DNA of 64,000 nt from Phallusia mammillata (GCA_003260075.1 QLIY01000120.1:141722-205721), one strand, 5' to 3'; shown: positions 39,812-52,787, counted from the stretch's first letter. Notes: a model not told the origin generated them from the letters alone. Program-made: numbers and translations.

Positions 39812-42800
39812 AAGAATAATAGACTATCACGCTAAGAACAGAGCTGAAGTTACGATACAGCTAATATACCAAAGGGGAATTTCTGGAGGCTATAAGTGTC
39901 AGAAAACTATGTCAAGATATGCCTATCAAAACAACATGTTTCAAAATGGATCAAAGAACATCGCCAATAATACTTGGTTATTGAATTGGCTTTGTAAACC
40001 TTTAAGCAGTAAAACCAGTGGACGTTACAACGCTCAATAAAAAATCACTCAGTTCTAATTGTAAGTAACACATATTTTGCTTGTCAGCTCCCTAATCAAG
40101 TAGAAAAAATATTTACAAATTTAGGAATAAAACGTTGTTTTTCTACTCATTTTGATTGTTGATGCGTTTAAAAATATCATCGGGTAATGAGAACCGTCGC
40201 ATTGATTAGCCCGAAAACTCCAACGTTACGGATAAAACCCACGATTACGCATCAATGACGTCATCCGTAGACAAGATGAGGTGAAAGAAGCGAAATTGAA
40301 AACTTCCTGTCTTGCTGTGAAGCAAATGACATAGCGTCGCGGTGTATGGCGCTGTGAATTTATTTGCATTTAAATGGTTGTAAACTCACTTTGAAGTGGG
40401 TAGTCAGTTTGTCGTTGTTTCAGTAGTCATAAATTGTAGAATTGTGTTGGAGGGTTTTGACCTTTCTTGTGTGAAAAAATATCATTTTTGGATGTTGACA
40501 TATATATTTTGCGAGTAAAAAGATTATATGTTCAAATATGAACTAGTTATCCATTCAATAAGCATATAGTTTGTTTTCTGCGGAAATATCCTATTCTTAC
40601 TCAAAAAGGCTTTATTAGGCAATTTATTGTTGTTTCAAACTCATATCGATGCCACCTGCCTTCTCTCGTTTGTCTGACGTGAAGAGAAAGGCACTGAATC
40701 ACGTGACACGTTGGCGGTAAGCTCATTTAACCGTGACGACGTAATCTCACTACAAGACACGAGACGAGAGATTAGTTGTAAAGTTGATGCAGTTGGTTCA
40801 CATCACAATTACTGTCTATGTCTGAACAATATGCGATTGTTTTTGGCTATTATGGCTATTGTGATGTCAGAAAGATGACAAGAGTTGTAGAAGGCGTGGT
40901 TTGTTTGGTTTTGTTTGTGTGTTGAACAGAAGTGTCTTCCAGGATAAACGTGGATAATCATTAACCAGCAAAAAGGCTGTAAATTGCAAGACTTAGTGTG
41001 ACAGCACGTGACTAGGTTTTACACAGATGTTTTGAACTGTAGTCATCTTGTAATAATTATAAAGTTCTAAAAAATCTCGCCATTATCAATGAAGTAATCG
41101 CATTGCTAAAGTACGAAGGTAAATTGTTTTCAAGTTAAACATGGTACAAAACGAATGTGCCTCTTTTAATATAAACCAGGACAAAGAATTGAAAGTAGTA
41201 TTAAAAAGATCCGAATATTGGACCTTTTATAGATAAACCGAAGACCTTAACTCCAGAATTAAGCCGAACAAATCTAGTTTGGTTGTACATTCAGCGCACG
41301 AAGAAGTTACAACCGCATTACAAATTCAAAATCACCTGTTAAGCTGACTCGATATTTGTGAATTCTTGTGAGAAAGGCTTCTTTTCAGCGTGGCCGGCGG
41401 TGTCAAGTGTTGGCAGTGGGCCATATGCTTTCCTGCCATCCCAGCACAAGTTATGGGTGGTAACTAGGCCAGATGGAAGAACTTGTAAGCTTGTACCGCT
41501 GAGAATAGTGTCCAAGATATTGTGTTACAATTGCAGGAAGTTGCCATGGTGTGCTGACATACTTTGTTGTCTGCGGGAATGGCGTTTTAATAACTGATAG
41601 TAGCTTGTGAAGTTTGTGCAGTCAGATAAACTCGTTTTCAACTTAATTTGTCGTTAAAGTCGGTTTAAACTTGATTGGTTTCTAATAATGTGGCCATACA
41701 AACTATAAACTTGGTTTTGTGCTTGTATGTCTAAATTTGCCTCAAATTGTAACACAGGCAAAACAACTTGCTATCTTGTAAATTCAATGCTGATTTTTTG
41801 ACTGTAGTTAAGCTATTATAAAGGGCGGCTTGTTAAAACATGTCTAGTGAGTTTATATTTAAATGCGAGGGAGAAATTCTTTAGCGGTTCAAAGCAAATA
41901 GTTTTAAACTTACTAATGCGCGGATTTTGGCAGGCAAACTTCACGCGGCAGGGTCAGGTCTAAATCGGGGTTATTTGTGTCAGAAAATAATCGTTCAAAT
42001 TTGCATCTTGATTGTCGCAGACAGAAAAGTCGTTCCGAGTGCCAGAACAGTGTTTCAACCTAAATCATTCTTTTACGCATGACGGTTTAAGTAAAATCCA
42101 ATTAAAACCGGCACGTTCCTGCAGTCGGGCATCCACGGGCCTAGTAACCCGCTCAATGCAGCAGTTGATGTATAAGTTTGATGTGATCGATAATGCATGT
42201 TTCCTGTGTCATGAGTCGCCTTTTCACAGGCCCTGCTCCCCCGAGGGATTTTCACGTCTCCAATAGCCGTACAAGTAATATCGATTATTGTCGTGATCTG
42301 TGCTGCCCCTGGTTCGGTATTTTTAGAAGGAACCACTGACAGTTTATGACCTTACGACCGACTGGTAATAATTGCATTCTACTCTCATTATCAAACGCGT
42401 ATGTTAATGCAAATAAAAGGTGATTACGTGTTTAGGCTGTGGGTTTACGAACGATCAATCGTATTTCGATTAGCAGATTAGAATATAGTTTATGAATGGT
42501 CAATTATAAACAGCTTAACTCCTGTTCATAACCCAGTCGACTAAATGCTGAATTCGCGACAAAGTTACATACTAAACCTACAAAACTCTTTCCAACAGTT
42601 TATTACTTTTTTACATGCTAGGATGTAACCAATATGAATATTTTAAACCTTCTCACCAATTAGTTTTCGCTTGATTTTTATACAGCGACAGGTTATGTAC
42701 GTTTCAACACACCTGACTAATCAATACGTTTAAAAGGGGACAGAAAATGTAAAGCAGGTCTACGAAATAGTAAAAGGTTGTTTCTGGGGGGATTATGTCT

Positions 42801-43325
42801 GTGATGTTTCCTATAATTGCGACAAAAATATGAGAAGGTTTTCTTTTTTTTTGCGACAGGTTCCCTAATGAACATAACGCGTAAAAATCGTCTAGACATA
42901 TGCATATGCATTCAACTTTTTTGTTTTTTACAAAAATTCAGGCACCAATAATTTCGTTGAACCCTCAGAAAATTTCGAAGTAAACCTATTTGAAATCTGG
43001 CAAAAGCAAATCCGATACTGTCGTTTTATGGTATTCGATAAAATGTCATATTGCATTTTGATTTGGATTCTATAATTGCGAAACTCTGTATAACAAACAT
43101 ACAATCAACAAGTTTCATGCCCATTTAATACAGTAACATTTCGCCATCTGTGTGACCGGGAGTTACCCAGGTTCTATTGCTGTGCGACTGGTGACAATGA
43201 ATTTCGATTGCATCCTTTGTCTCGAGATTGTGACGTCACAGTGCTTGTTGCAACTGTTAAGTGTAAATGGATTTTTTGCACCAAAAGTCGAAACGCTGCC
43301 AGTAATTGTTTGTTTAGAAATATTT

Positions 43326-43525
43326 GCTGCTATGACGCAACAAACGATTTATTATAAATGCCACGTACATTTTACCACAGAAACTAAATTTGCAGTTGGT
43401 TTGTTTGTCAAGAAAGAGGGGGGGGGGCGCTGCTATGACGCAACAAACGATTTATTATAAATGCCACGTACATAGGTTTTACCACAGAAACTAAATTTGC
43501 AGTTGGTTTGTTTGTCAAGAAAGAG
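43326..43525. repeat. near-identical direct duplication split by a 10-G run
   Basis: Copy A 43326-43417, ten G at 43418-43427, copy B 43429-43525. Copy B has a 5-base insertion (AGGTT region). Probable assembly join. Confidence 0.85.
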
Positions 43526-44219
43526 AAACACTTGTCTTTATTATGTCACACGCGACAAACCGGTACGCACACAGGTCGTGTCAATATTTGTCCGGAAAGT
43601 AGGATTAGCTTTGCTCGTATTGGATCTCAAAGCAGGTGTTAAGGGTTGTAAACTGTTTATCACTATGTGTTTAGTGTGTTGTATAAATGTCTTCCTAGTT
43701 ACAGCAGTCATAAAACACAAGCGTTTGGAAACTTTACAATGATTCATGATTGAGGTGTGGCTAAACGTTTTTTATGGGCGCTGACATTTCATCAACAGCA
43801 AGAAAAACAAGCAAATTATTGAGTATATCGCTCTAGCAGATGTTAAGCTTTCAGTTACAAGTTGACTCTTTAAATTGCTATATAAGTTGTATGAATTGTA
43901 GACAGTATTTTCTCAAAGGCCTTAACAAAACTATTGTTGTCACTAGTAAGGCAATTAATCACAAAATAACGCAAGATTGTTTAATGTGTGAGTTTTATGT
44001 TACTTTAAAGGCAATTTTGTTAGCAAAATGCTATTTAGTCAGTCTGTTTCATGGCAAAGTTTTTTGTTTAATGTTGCCAGTTTACCGATAATTTTGCCCT
44101 GTACTAAACGTTTATGAATCAAAATTTAAATGCAAAAACAAGACTTCCTTTAAATGTAATAGAAACCAGCATCTACATACGAACCAGACCGAACTAACGT
44201 ACAAAGGAGGCACTTATTT

Positions 44220-44497
44220 CACGACTTATCCCCACTAACCTGCCGCGCGGGTTTTGCGCACTTTCTGAATCACAGTTATGACGTCATAGTCGCGTGGACT
44301 TCGTCAATCGTGCAGCGATTGTGAGGTCACAGATACACTTGTGTGTGAGCGCGGTACGCGGTTTCTTTACGAACCAGCCCATCATCCTTTTGTTTGTTTT
44401 CGCAGGATTGTAATTTGTTGTTATAAGTGATTCCGAGTTTCAGGTAGTGCGTTTAAAACTGCAAAACGTGAGCGAGTTTAAAAAATATTGTGATAAA
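44220..44497 (+). promoter_or_regulatory. candidate promoter and leader of the 44.5-kb first exon
   Basis: A G+C- and CpG-richer block (TGCCGCGCGGGTTTTGCGCA, then GCGCGGTACGCGG) with an ATGACGTCAT palindrome whose core is at 44279-44286, about 220 bases before the ATG. It returns to AT-rich leader shortly before the start codon. Functional call inferred. Confidence 0.45.
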
Positions 44498-44568
44498 ATG
44501 CCCGAAAGGAAATGGTTGGATACGATGCGCCCTCCAGCGTTAAGAATTAAAAAATCGCGGGCCGACAG
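44498..44568 (+). CDS. alternative first exon C: short basic N terminus
   Basis: ATG at 44498 opens MPERKWLDTMRPPALRIKKS and the exon ends GACAG|GTAAGG in phase 2 after 23 codons. The next exon acceptor is only 160 bases downstream and fits in phase. No domain; the stretch is basic. The strong donor, matching phase and CpG-rich upstream block make it a credible first exon of a shorter isoform without the LIM first finger. Confidence 0.65.
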
Positions 44569-44728
44569 GTAAGGTTTAAATTGACCTATCAAAGTTCTGC
44601 ATTTCAACACGTGGCCTTATTGCATTACCAAGGGTTTCGTTTTTAATGTTTTCCTGTAGAATATTATATTTGTGTTTCAACCTGTTGCAAATTATAGATT
44701 TTAATTTTTGTGTTTTTCTGTATTTTAG

Positions 44729-44761
44729 GTGTGATGCTCCACTAACACTGAAAACGGCTCG
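44729..44761 (+). CDS. 33-base exon: start of the second LIM finger
   Basis: The acceptor TTTTTCTGTATTTTAG ends at 44728 and the donor GTAAGT starts at 44762; phase 2 in and out. It encodes CDAPLTLKTA after the junction residue. Joined to the LIM exon it supplies the sixth zinc ligand (CRKC) and the DAPLTLKTA segment typical of the second LIM finger (compare C-x-x-C-N-x-x-L-S-L in other LIM proteins). As a 2-2 microexon it can be included or skipped without shifting frame. Confidence 0.8.
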
Positions 44762-47700
44762 GTAAGTTTTTATTTTATTTATTTGTTGTTAAAATTACCT
44801 AACAAGTTTTCCCAAATGCAAAACCCGTTGAATTCCCTCATGTAATTAACCAATTAGGCTGGGTTTAGACATTAACCATAACTTAATCAGTACCACAAAT
44901 AACACAATTAGACTAGGCAATTTGCATACAAGTCAACGCAACGTGTTCAGTAACACCTGAATGCTGAGCTCTTCCTTTGACCTTCAAATGAACTTCTGCT
45001 ACTGTGCTGAAAAGTGACGATGATTGTCTTCTAGTTGTTTTGTTGCGGGCTTATCAGCAATTGCACCTTTCTCCTTTCTGCCCTCAACAAGTGGGTGCTT
45101 TCTCACGCCACAATGTGCATTGTTACATCACAGTGCAAGTGCAGGCGACTGCCAGCTGGTGTGTTGTTGGCAGTGGACAGAAAAATATGAAGAGGAACTT
45201 TGTTTGATATTTCATAATTGGATACCAGAGCAGTAGAAACCATAAAAAATTTAACCGAAAGGTTTGATTAGACTCAGGTGTCAAAAACCAGAGATTTTTT
45301 TAAAAAAATATGTTCTAATCATTCTGCAAATTTGGGACTTACAGTGAAGCAAGAAAAAACAAGTGCGTGTAAATGTTGTTGATAAGTGCTGGCAGGGTTG
45401 AAGATGCATCCGCATTTACCCAACAAGCGCTGATTTCGAAATGTAAAATGAATACTACATTTTGTTCGTGTGGTCTGGTATGCTCCTAACTGTTCCAAAA
45501 TACCATCGAACCGATAACGGGCAAAGTGTAATTTAAAACGACCCGTTTTTGTTTGCGTCTCATCGATTCAATGCAGAATAAGTGCACTTGACGCACGAAC
45601 GAGCACGCATCGAGACGTGAAAGGTCATTTTAGTTCATTTAGAAACAGACAGGCGCCTTGATAAGTGACATACGGCATCTTCGTGAATTACAGCAGCCCT
45701 CCTTCTTCTACCAACATTGTGCCCCTTCTGCTTTGAGAGTAAAAACGCCTAAACAATTATATCAGTGCACCTCAGAGCCATGAGAGTGAGATTTCCAATG
45801 CTTTGTTGTTTTTGCGTAGGACCTAAAGGTAACTTTGGGCACATTAAGTTAACTATCAAGCTGCCCATCGCAGAGTCCGTCAGATTTCTAGATTTTCACT
45901 GTGGATTTGAACTGTAGATTAAAGTCTACGTGTTACATGAAGTACGTTCAATGCGGTTGTAATTTTCTCGATGAAAAATAGCCCAAATTGAATATTGGTA
46001 TTTCGAGAGGCTCGTTTAGTTGAAATGACCCTTCGACGCTCTGCAAAGATTATAAGCTTGCGAAATTGCGTTGCATACAATTGTGACATTGCGTAGGCAC
46101 TTTCGTGCAAACGAATTGCATCAGCAGTCAGTCGTATGCGCTGTGCTAAGCCATTGCAATGTTGCAATTCTTCATAGTAGACCCATAAACAGACTACAAA
46201 GTTTGGGACTCGATTAATTTCCAGGTATCTGTCAGTGTTATACATGTTTAAAGCAGAACTAAAGTGCTGTATTAAAAGCAAGCTTCATAGTCAGTAAAAT
46301 TTTGGACAACGTTGCATCGGAAACTACAGGCGAAGACATATTAATTTTTGATCATCCTGAAGCGCTGAAAAATTCTTTATGAAAGCATTTTGGAAAGAGT
46401 CATGAAGTTAGCAACGTACAAGTTAAAAAACACCACACACTGGCAATTGTTACATCTTGAAACGACAAGGTTTAGTATACGAGCATACTCGGTCTACTGC
46501 AAAACCTCTTCAATGCGACAGGCGCGTTATAACAAGCAATTGACGTGTTATGTTCGGGTCGCATAGATTTACGTGTGATGTCTCTTTCGTCGACCACTTG
46601 TTGATAAAGTTCTGGCGTCACACGAGTGAATAGGCACGTTCTGTTGGATGTGTACACAGCGGTCCCTCTGCTCCATGCGTTGAATTGCTCTCGCGAGCCA
46701 CTTCCCCGTAACTCCCAACAGTTGCTCACTATCTCATGGGAGATTCTGATAAGTGCGTTGTATAGTTCAGCTAAAGAGCACACTCCCAATTTCAAATACA
46801 AGGAATTTTGATCACAGTTAGTTAAAGCAAAGCAGTTTTTCAAAGGAATTATGTGCAGTCAGATGAAATGATTGCTTGACCGGTTGAAGCTAGTTCGGAA
46901 CCTGTTTCAAACATCTTGTAAAGACTTCACGGTCAGGAATTATCAGACAGTGTAGAGATCGTTGTTATGTTGATTTATATTGAAAACTTTTTCAGAAGTT
47001 GTACTGCATTTACGAAATCGAAACCAGATCAAAGTAATAATAATAAAAATTGTGAATAATTGAATTCGTGTGCTGGTTAAATCTTTTGAACTTACGGTTT
47101 AAAACTTGCTTAGAAACATGATCAAGCGCTCTTGTTGCCAAATCAGATCTCAGTTAGCAACGGCAACTCGCCCTGTAGCTATGAACTTTACAGCTTTGGC
47201 GGTAAGCATATACAGTTACAGGTTAAAACGTTGATCCAATTTCGTTTGTAAAGTTAAGTGACAATGACATATGGCAAACGCTACGCTTGTCATATGCCAG
47301 AGATGTATCTTGTTTGCGTATAATACGGACTCACATACGCCAAGCTTAAGGAAACTAGTTACTTGTGATGGAACCGTGGTTTATAATTTACATACTCCTT
47401 AGTTTATCGCGGAGGTTTTTTGGGGAGTGTAAGGAAATGCGCTAAAAATTAGATTACAGTTGAACTTAATATTCAGATGACGGAAAATTGCTGTAAGACC
47501 TGAGAATAGACTGGATAACTTGGAGTAACAAAGTCTATTTTATTCGTTTTCCGAAAGTTTAAAATATTACAAGAAAGGTGGGCAAAATGACATAAGACGT
47601 GTATGGATTAGCGACCATCTAAATGATGTTTTCTTATTCTTGTACAACTTACTGAAACCAAAATATTGACTTTTGATTTTGATTTTTGTCGAACTCTGAA

Positions 47701-47778
47701 TTTAGACGCAAAGTGAGCTGTTGCTAAGTAACAGAAGCGTTAAACTTGTAAACTTCAATTCTCGAACGAAAGAAACCC
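44762..47778. other. intron upstream of first exon D (~3 kb)
   Basis: Contains the unidentified minus-strand ORF pair described separately (45919-46843) and a small imperfect palindrome at 47268-47296 (CATATG ends). Otherwise AT-rich and featureless by eye. Confidence 0.5.
45919..46843 (-). pseudogene. unidentified minus-strand coding remnant (two ORFs)
   Basis: Two consecutive minus-strand frames, 46843-46472 (123 codons) and 46281-45919 (120 codons), have more balanced composition than the surrounding intron. Their translations look protein-like, e.g. ELYNALIRISHEIVSNCWEL and IRLTADAIRLHESAYAMSQL. Neither opens with ATG: the first triplet is TTG in both, so they would be exons or pieces. 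An acceptor-like TTTTAATACAG precedes the second. I cannot assign a family. A nested gene, a decayed mobile-element ORF, or chance are all possible. Confidence 0.25.
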
Positions 47779-48134
47779 ATGAAAACTTTCCGAAGATTGT
47801 CGGTGCGTCATAGTGCTGATGACGTCATCGATCAAAGAAAACAGGATGCGCCGGTTCCAGGCCGTTTGTCCCTGAAGGCCGAACTGCGAGCGTCTTTCTC
47901 GTCTCTGCCGAGCGCCAAAGGTCTGCAGCGTCGCCGGGCAGCTACGGAAATATTGCGACCTCCGAAATCAAGCCCAGATTCGAACCGTCGCTGGTCGCCC
48001 ATTAGTGGATTACTAGCGACATCGAGTGGCAATAGTTTTTGGACACCTTCACCCCCTAGGCGGCGACTTGGCATGAAAAAGCGAAGACACCCGAGTGATG
48101 CAGCTACGAGTACAAAATGCGACTCAGATTCAAG
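47779..48134 (+). CDS. alternative first exon D: 118-residue Arg/Ser-rich N terminus
   Basis: ATG at 47779 (AACCCATGAAAA) opens a 118-codon frame that ends TCAAG|GTATTA in phase 2, fitting the exon at 52860. The protein is basic and Ser/Pro-rich, with RRLSVRHSADDV, two arginine clusters (RRR) and PSPPRRRLG, again typical of phosphorylated disordered tails. TGACGTCA at 47820-47827 encodes part of DDV. No folded domain seen. A terminal stop two codons after the donor would apply if unspliced. Confidence 0.7.
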
Positions 48135-51100
48135 GTATTAAGTAGGAAGTGTGTTTATGTTTATTTACTGTCCAAATGTCCATACTAGCAGTCATTAGAG
48201 CATACCTTTTGTACTTTATTGAATGTGAAAAAAAACCTAGCTAAAAATGGCGCACAAAGTTACCTTTAGCTCCTTTGCTTTCATAGCTTAAAGAAACATT
48301 GAAAGCACTTGTGTTAAACAAACGTGCAAATATATGAAAACTTTTCTGCAAAAAGGTAGAAGAGTAATTCGACAACAAGCAGCAGTACATTCAACTTGGT
48401 TTAAGCAATGTACACCGCACATATATTTAAGTTCATATCCTTCAAGAAAACAAACAACAAAAATAAACGTGAGCTTAGAGGCCCAGCTGGGCATTACAGC
48501 GTTATTCGTTTGCAATGGTAAAACCTACCCTAAAACAAACATGGCTGGTTGAAATCGGCGACATCAAACAACCCAATAGCAAATGTGTGTGCTAACTTGT
48601 TTCATGCCCGGATGGTTTGTTGCGTTAGTAGCGCATCAAGTGGCAAAGATGTAAAACACCGTGGCCGTACATTTACAAACAGTCCCTGCCTAATGAATCT
48701 GCACTTCTTGTTCAGGTGTATTATGTGGTCTTTAAACGGATCCCTTCAGTTTAAAGCAGCGGTTTTGAATCAGGGTTTTGCAATTATAACCTAATTACTA
48801 GCAATTGCTATATTGTATTCTGCACAAAGTTTCAAGGCAGATGTAAATGCAACCAAATGCAGATAAAGCAAGAAGTTTTGAACTAGAAAGAGAAATGTCC
48901 TCGTGAAATACAGTCTTGTTTTTCTTCAAATTTCTAGGCTTGTTAGTCACAGTGGTGGTACAAAAAAAAACTAAGTAGAGAAATTCAGATCACAGAGTCA
49001 AACAGTTTTACCACAAAGTCAAACAGTTTTCAACAGTTCCACTGCCGCATTATTTCCTGATGGCGTTGGCTCGTGTTGCGGAAGTACTTGAAAGCTATGA
49101 GCACTTGTGACCGATTTTATTTTTCTGTTGATTTCGTAATCTGCAGGCAACAGACTTTTGTTCTTCGAATAATTTAGTTCCTCAGTCCGGACGGGAAATA
49201 AAAAGGAAGCACCTGCATTCAGCTTTGATGTGAAAGCGCCCTTTATGCAGTTCAACTGTTTTTGTAGCGAAAGTTGAAATTTTTAAAGCGCTAGGCCACG
49301 GGGTGAATGTGTGGCGTTTTGTTACATGAGATTTGGTCTGTATTCGGATTGGTAATTGGCAATTTAGGATCTCATCAAACGTCGTTGAAGCCTTCTATCC
49401 CAGTAGAAAGTTTCTGCATCTTACGAAACGTCCTCGAAACGATGTCAGTTCTTGTCAAAAGATGTCATTCACAACGGGAGTATCTGGGTTTTCTATGCTG
49501 GATGGATCGTGGAAACCTAAGGAATGAATAAACATTCCAAGTCGGATAAAAAACATCGCAGAAAACGGCTTTCAAAACAATGTCGAGGATTAACGTAGGC
49601 CACTGTCACGAGCATTAGTGAAGCTATTTTTCGTCTAGTTTTTAACCTTCCTTGATATTCATCCATTTCTCGGTAAAGCAAGGTTTACTGATCGCACGTA
49701 TTTTTCGGTGTTGTTGCTGCAAACAACAACAACAGGCAGTTGAGGCTATGACTTGATTGATGTGAATAGCAACTTCCCGCTAGGATGACAGGGTGCGTAT
49801 CATATTAATGCAGCAAACTGCACGTTTTGCCTCATCCTTAACTTTGTGTTAGAAGAGGCGAATAAAGAAAGTCTATTGTCTCAAAGGAGCTAATGTTCTC
49901 AACTTGTGTTTTAACAACGGCATCGTGTTCTTATCCGTTGCCAAAAACAAAGCTTTTTAATGTCAAAATTAAATGGGAGGCCTCTAGGACATTGTTTTTA
50001 ACGTAAGACAAGGTTGAATTGGTTTTAGAACTGTAACTCGTTCTATAAGAGGTTAAGTTAAACTCTTCTCTTCCAGTTTGTAGGCGTTTCCCAAGGATGA
50101 CGTACCGAGGTGTTCGTAGGACAATGCTTGCGTCTGTAATTAGCTTATGTTTTTTGGATGTCTTGATGTGAAATGACGTGAATAGCTAGAGTTGAGCTTT
50201 ATCTCATTGAGTTCTACAGCTTTGGTGTAATAGAAATAAGGCGAAATGTTTTAAGTTTAGTTGATAAGTGTTGAAAATCGAAGTAATCTTTTGACAATAA
50301 TGAAGGCTGAAAGCTGCTGAAAAAGCATCAGCTGTTTACACGTTTCTCTTTCAAAATAGTGCAGTACGGGCAATTGAGCGTTTATTTATTTATTTTTAAT
50401 GCAAAGCGACTTGTATCTGCTGCTCCTACCTGAAGGAAATTTCAGTTTAAAAATCAATTGATCGATAAAACACGAGTTAAAGAGAGTACCCATTGCATGT
50501 TCCCTTGCGTCGCCTAGTGATGTGAGTTCATCTGCTTAACATCGATCTGCAACCGTTAAACCGATTTTTTGCAATTTCAAGTAATTGGCTTTTAAGCGGG
50601 ATTTAATGGTGCTGGAATTAGGGAAACAATTTTAAAAATCTCTGTCATATAGCTACGCTTCGGACGTGGCCAGCAGTACACATATCTACTCTCCAAAATC
50701 TCATCTCGATTTTAAGCAGCCTAGCCCCACTTGTATGACGTCATGTGCTAATCGATGCGCTCCAATGCTCTTTGGTCAGGTGAACTCCATCGATCTGCTC
50801 GTGATGCCATGTTCTGGTCGCTGATTGCGACGTCTTTTCAAAAATTGTATTTTCCCAGGGCGTTGCAACAATCATTGCATGATTAACATAAAGTGTGTTA
50901 TAGTGGCTATGGACCAATCAATATTGGCCGGCACCAAACACCAACTGAAAAGCAGATAGCATTCTGCGTGCTCGTGGGATTATTGAGTCAGTTTGTGCGT
51001 TTGCTTCATTGTGTGTTTCAAGTTATGCGAGTATGGTTAAGTGTTTTCAAGTTCGGGATTGGTAGCAGTTGGACAAAGGGCAATCAGTAAACTTTGTCAC

Positions 51101-52692
51101 TAATTGGTGGCTCATTTTTATTTACGTATTATTCAGACAGAACAGTAATATTTAATATTTTTTTTCTAAATTTTAAGTTTTACATTACAAAAAAGTTTCA
51201 AAACTTGTTAAGAGACAATGTACTAGCAAAAGGCAAGTAAAATGAACGATTTGTTTAGTTTTCTGTCGTAGGGCCGTGAATAATGGTTTAGCACCGCAAT
51301 GAGTTAAGGCGTTTAGCATTTAATCCAGCTTTTTTAAAGATTTATACAGAAATTACTCCCATCTATGTAAAAACACATTGGACAATAAGCAGCCATTTGC
51401 GTATGCGCACGCAGCACAATAAATCGAACACCCTCTGCGTGCATTTCGAAACTGTTGACCATATAACGCGTTTGCATGTTTACAAAATCAATTCTAAGTC
51501 CGATCTTGGCATTAATGAGTCAGTGAATAGATTCAACGACACCTCATGATTCACCCATGTCGCAAATTTAAAGCAGAATAATATGTCAATGACGCATGAG
51601 TTGTTCTTTATTCGTTGCTGGTGCGCTTTAAAGGCAGTTTGCAGGTTTAATATTGTTGTTGTTTGTTCGGCTATGGGAGTTAATCCTTTTGAAAATAAAC
51701 TTTATTGCGATGGTATTCCCCAGGGTTCCATCCTAACCCCATTTAATGCCTTGCTTGTGCGTAAGCAGAAAACTTTATAGAAGCTGTTGTTATTTTAACA
51801 GCTGCATTATCAGTGTGGAGTTTTAGGAAACGGCGCGCCAGTTTTATTATATGCACTGAACCGTATTTAACCGTGAGGTTTTGCAGAATGTTTTTGTACG
51901 CTTTTTAGTCTGGATTTAATTGAATTTTTACAACTTAGCTACACATAATTGAAAATACAACATTTATCAAAAATCGTCCCCTTTTTAGTGCGCATTTTGG
52001 CAAGTCCGTTTTCGTAAATAGCTTTTAACATGGTCACGTGCAAATATTGAAAGTATTAAAATATGCATGACATGTGTGGCACTGAGTAGTTCAAGTAACA
52101 GATAGAATACATCACCAGCAGATGGTGTTTGACGATTGCTGAAAGCACTTGAGAGAACGTGTAGCGCTGAACAACGCTGGTGGATGTGTGTATTGATTTT
52201 ACCGCGTAAATTATGCCAAGTTACCTCGATTTTAGACAATCAGTTCCCTACCTACCTAACCGATGTCCGTTATTCACCTGATGTCACCACACAGCAGAAC
52301 GTCCCGTTTTTTCTCGGTCTATTCATCACACTCGTTTAGCGAAAAAGGCCAGCCACAGCTCTGTTGATGTTACACCATTTAGTTGGTGTCGTTTAAGTTG
52401 AAGCAGTGCAACAACTATTGGCTGTGATGCAGTTTAGTGCTGGCTGTTCAGGAGTTGGCTATTTTACACTGGTTGTTCGCTCAAGAAGGAATTTGGAAAC
52501 ACTTGCATTACGGAAACATTTTATTTTAACCACATCTTATGTGAAATTTTATGACGAAATATTGCAACTATTGTATCACAAACCCTCTCTTTCTTTGTTT
52601 ACAAGTTTTTATCCTCAGTGAACTTGAGCAGTTAGGTTTCAGAAAACAAATTTTGCAATCAATTCGAACCACAACAAAAGCTTGCAGGCATT
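48135..52692. other. intron between first exons D and E (~4.6 kb)
   Basis: AT-rich, no supported exon on either strand. One TGACGTCA at 50736-50743. Several + strand ORFs of 60-80 codons lack donors in the right phase or any recognisable motif. Confidence 0.5.
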
Positions 52693-52787
52693 ATGATGCC
52701 ATACCGCGATCCTTCGTACCTCGCAGCCTCTCTCTCATCCGACGAAGATGACGATGACGTCATCTACCTTCCGGCGCTGACAGCAAG
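52693..52787 (+). CDS. alternative first exon E: short acidic N terminus
   Basis: Tandem ATGs at 52693 and 52696 open MMPYRDPSYLAASLSSDEDD followed by an acidic run and VIYLPALTA, ending GCAAG|GTAAGT in phase 2 after 31 codons. The next exon acceptor is only 72 bases away and in phase. TGACGTCA occurs within the exon (52755-52762) and six bases past its end (52793-52800). Unlike first exons B-D it is acidic rather than basic. Upstream reading is also open, so it could start further 5'. Confidence 0.65.

Larger units (their letters stand above)
33839..44497. other. intron between first exons B and C (~10.7 kb)
   Basis: Non-coding, with short chance ORFs only. It holds an (AT)n stretch at 34894-34907, CpG-richer blocks at 36.0-36.2, 37.26-37.5 and 40.65-40.76 kb, TGACGTCA at 36113, 37273, 40256, 43231 and 44279, TCACGTGA at 36140 and 40699, and two G10 join artefacts (39.6-39.8 and 43.3-43.5 kb). 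Confidence 0.55.
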
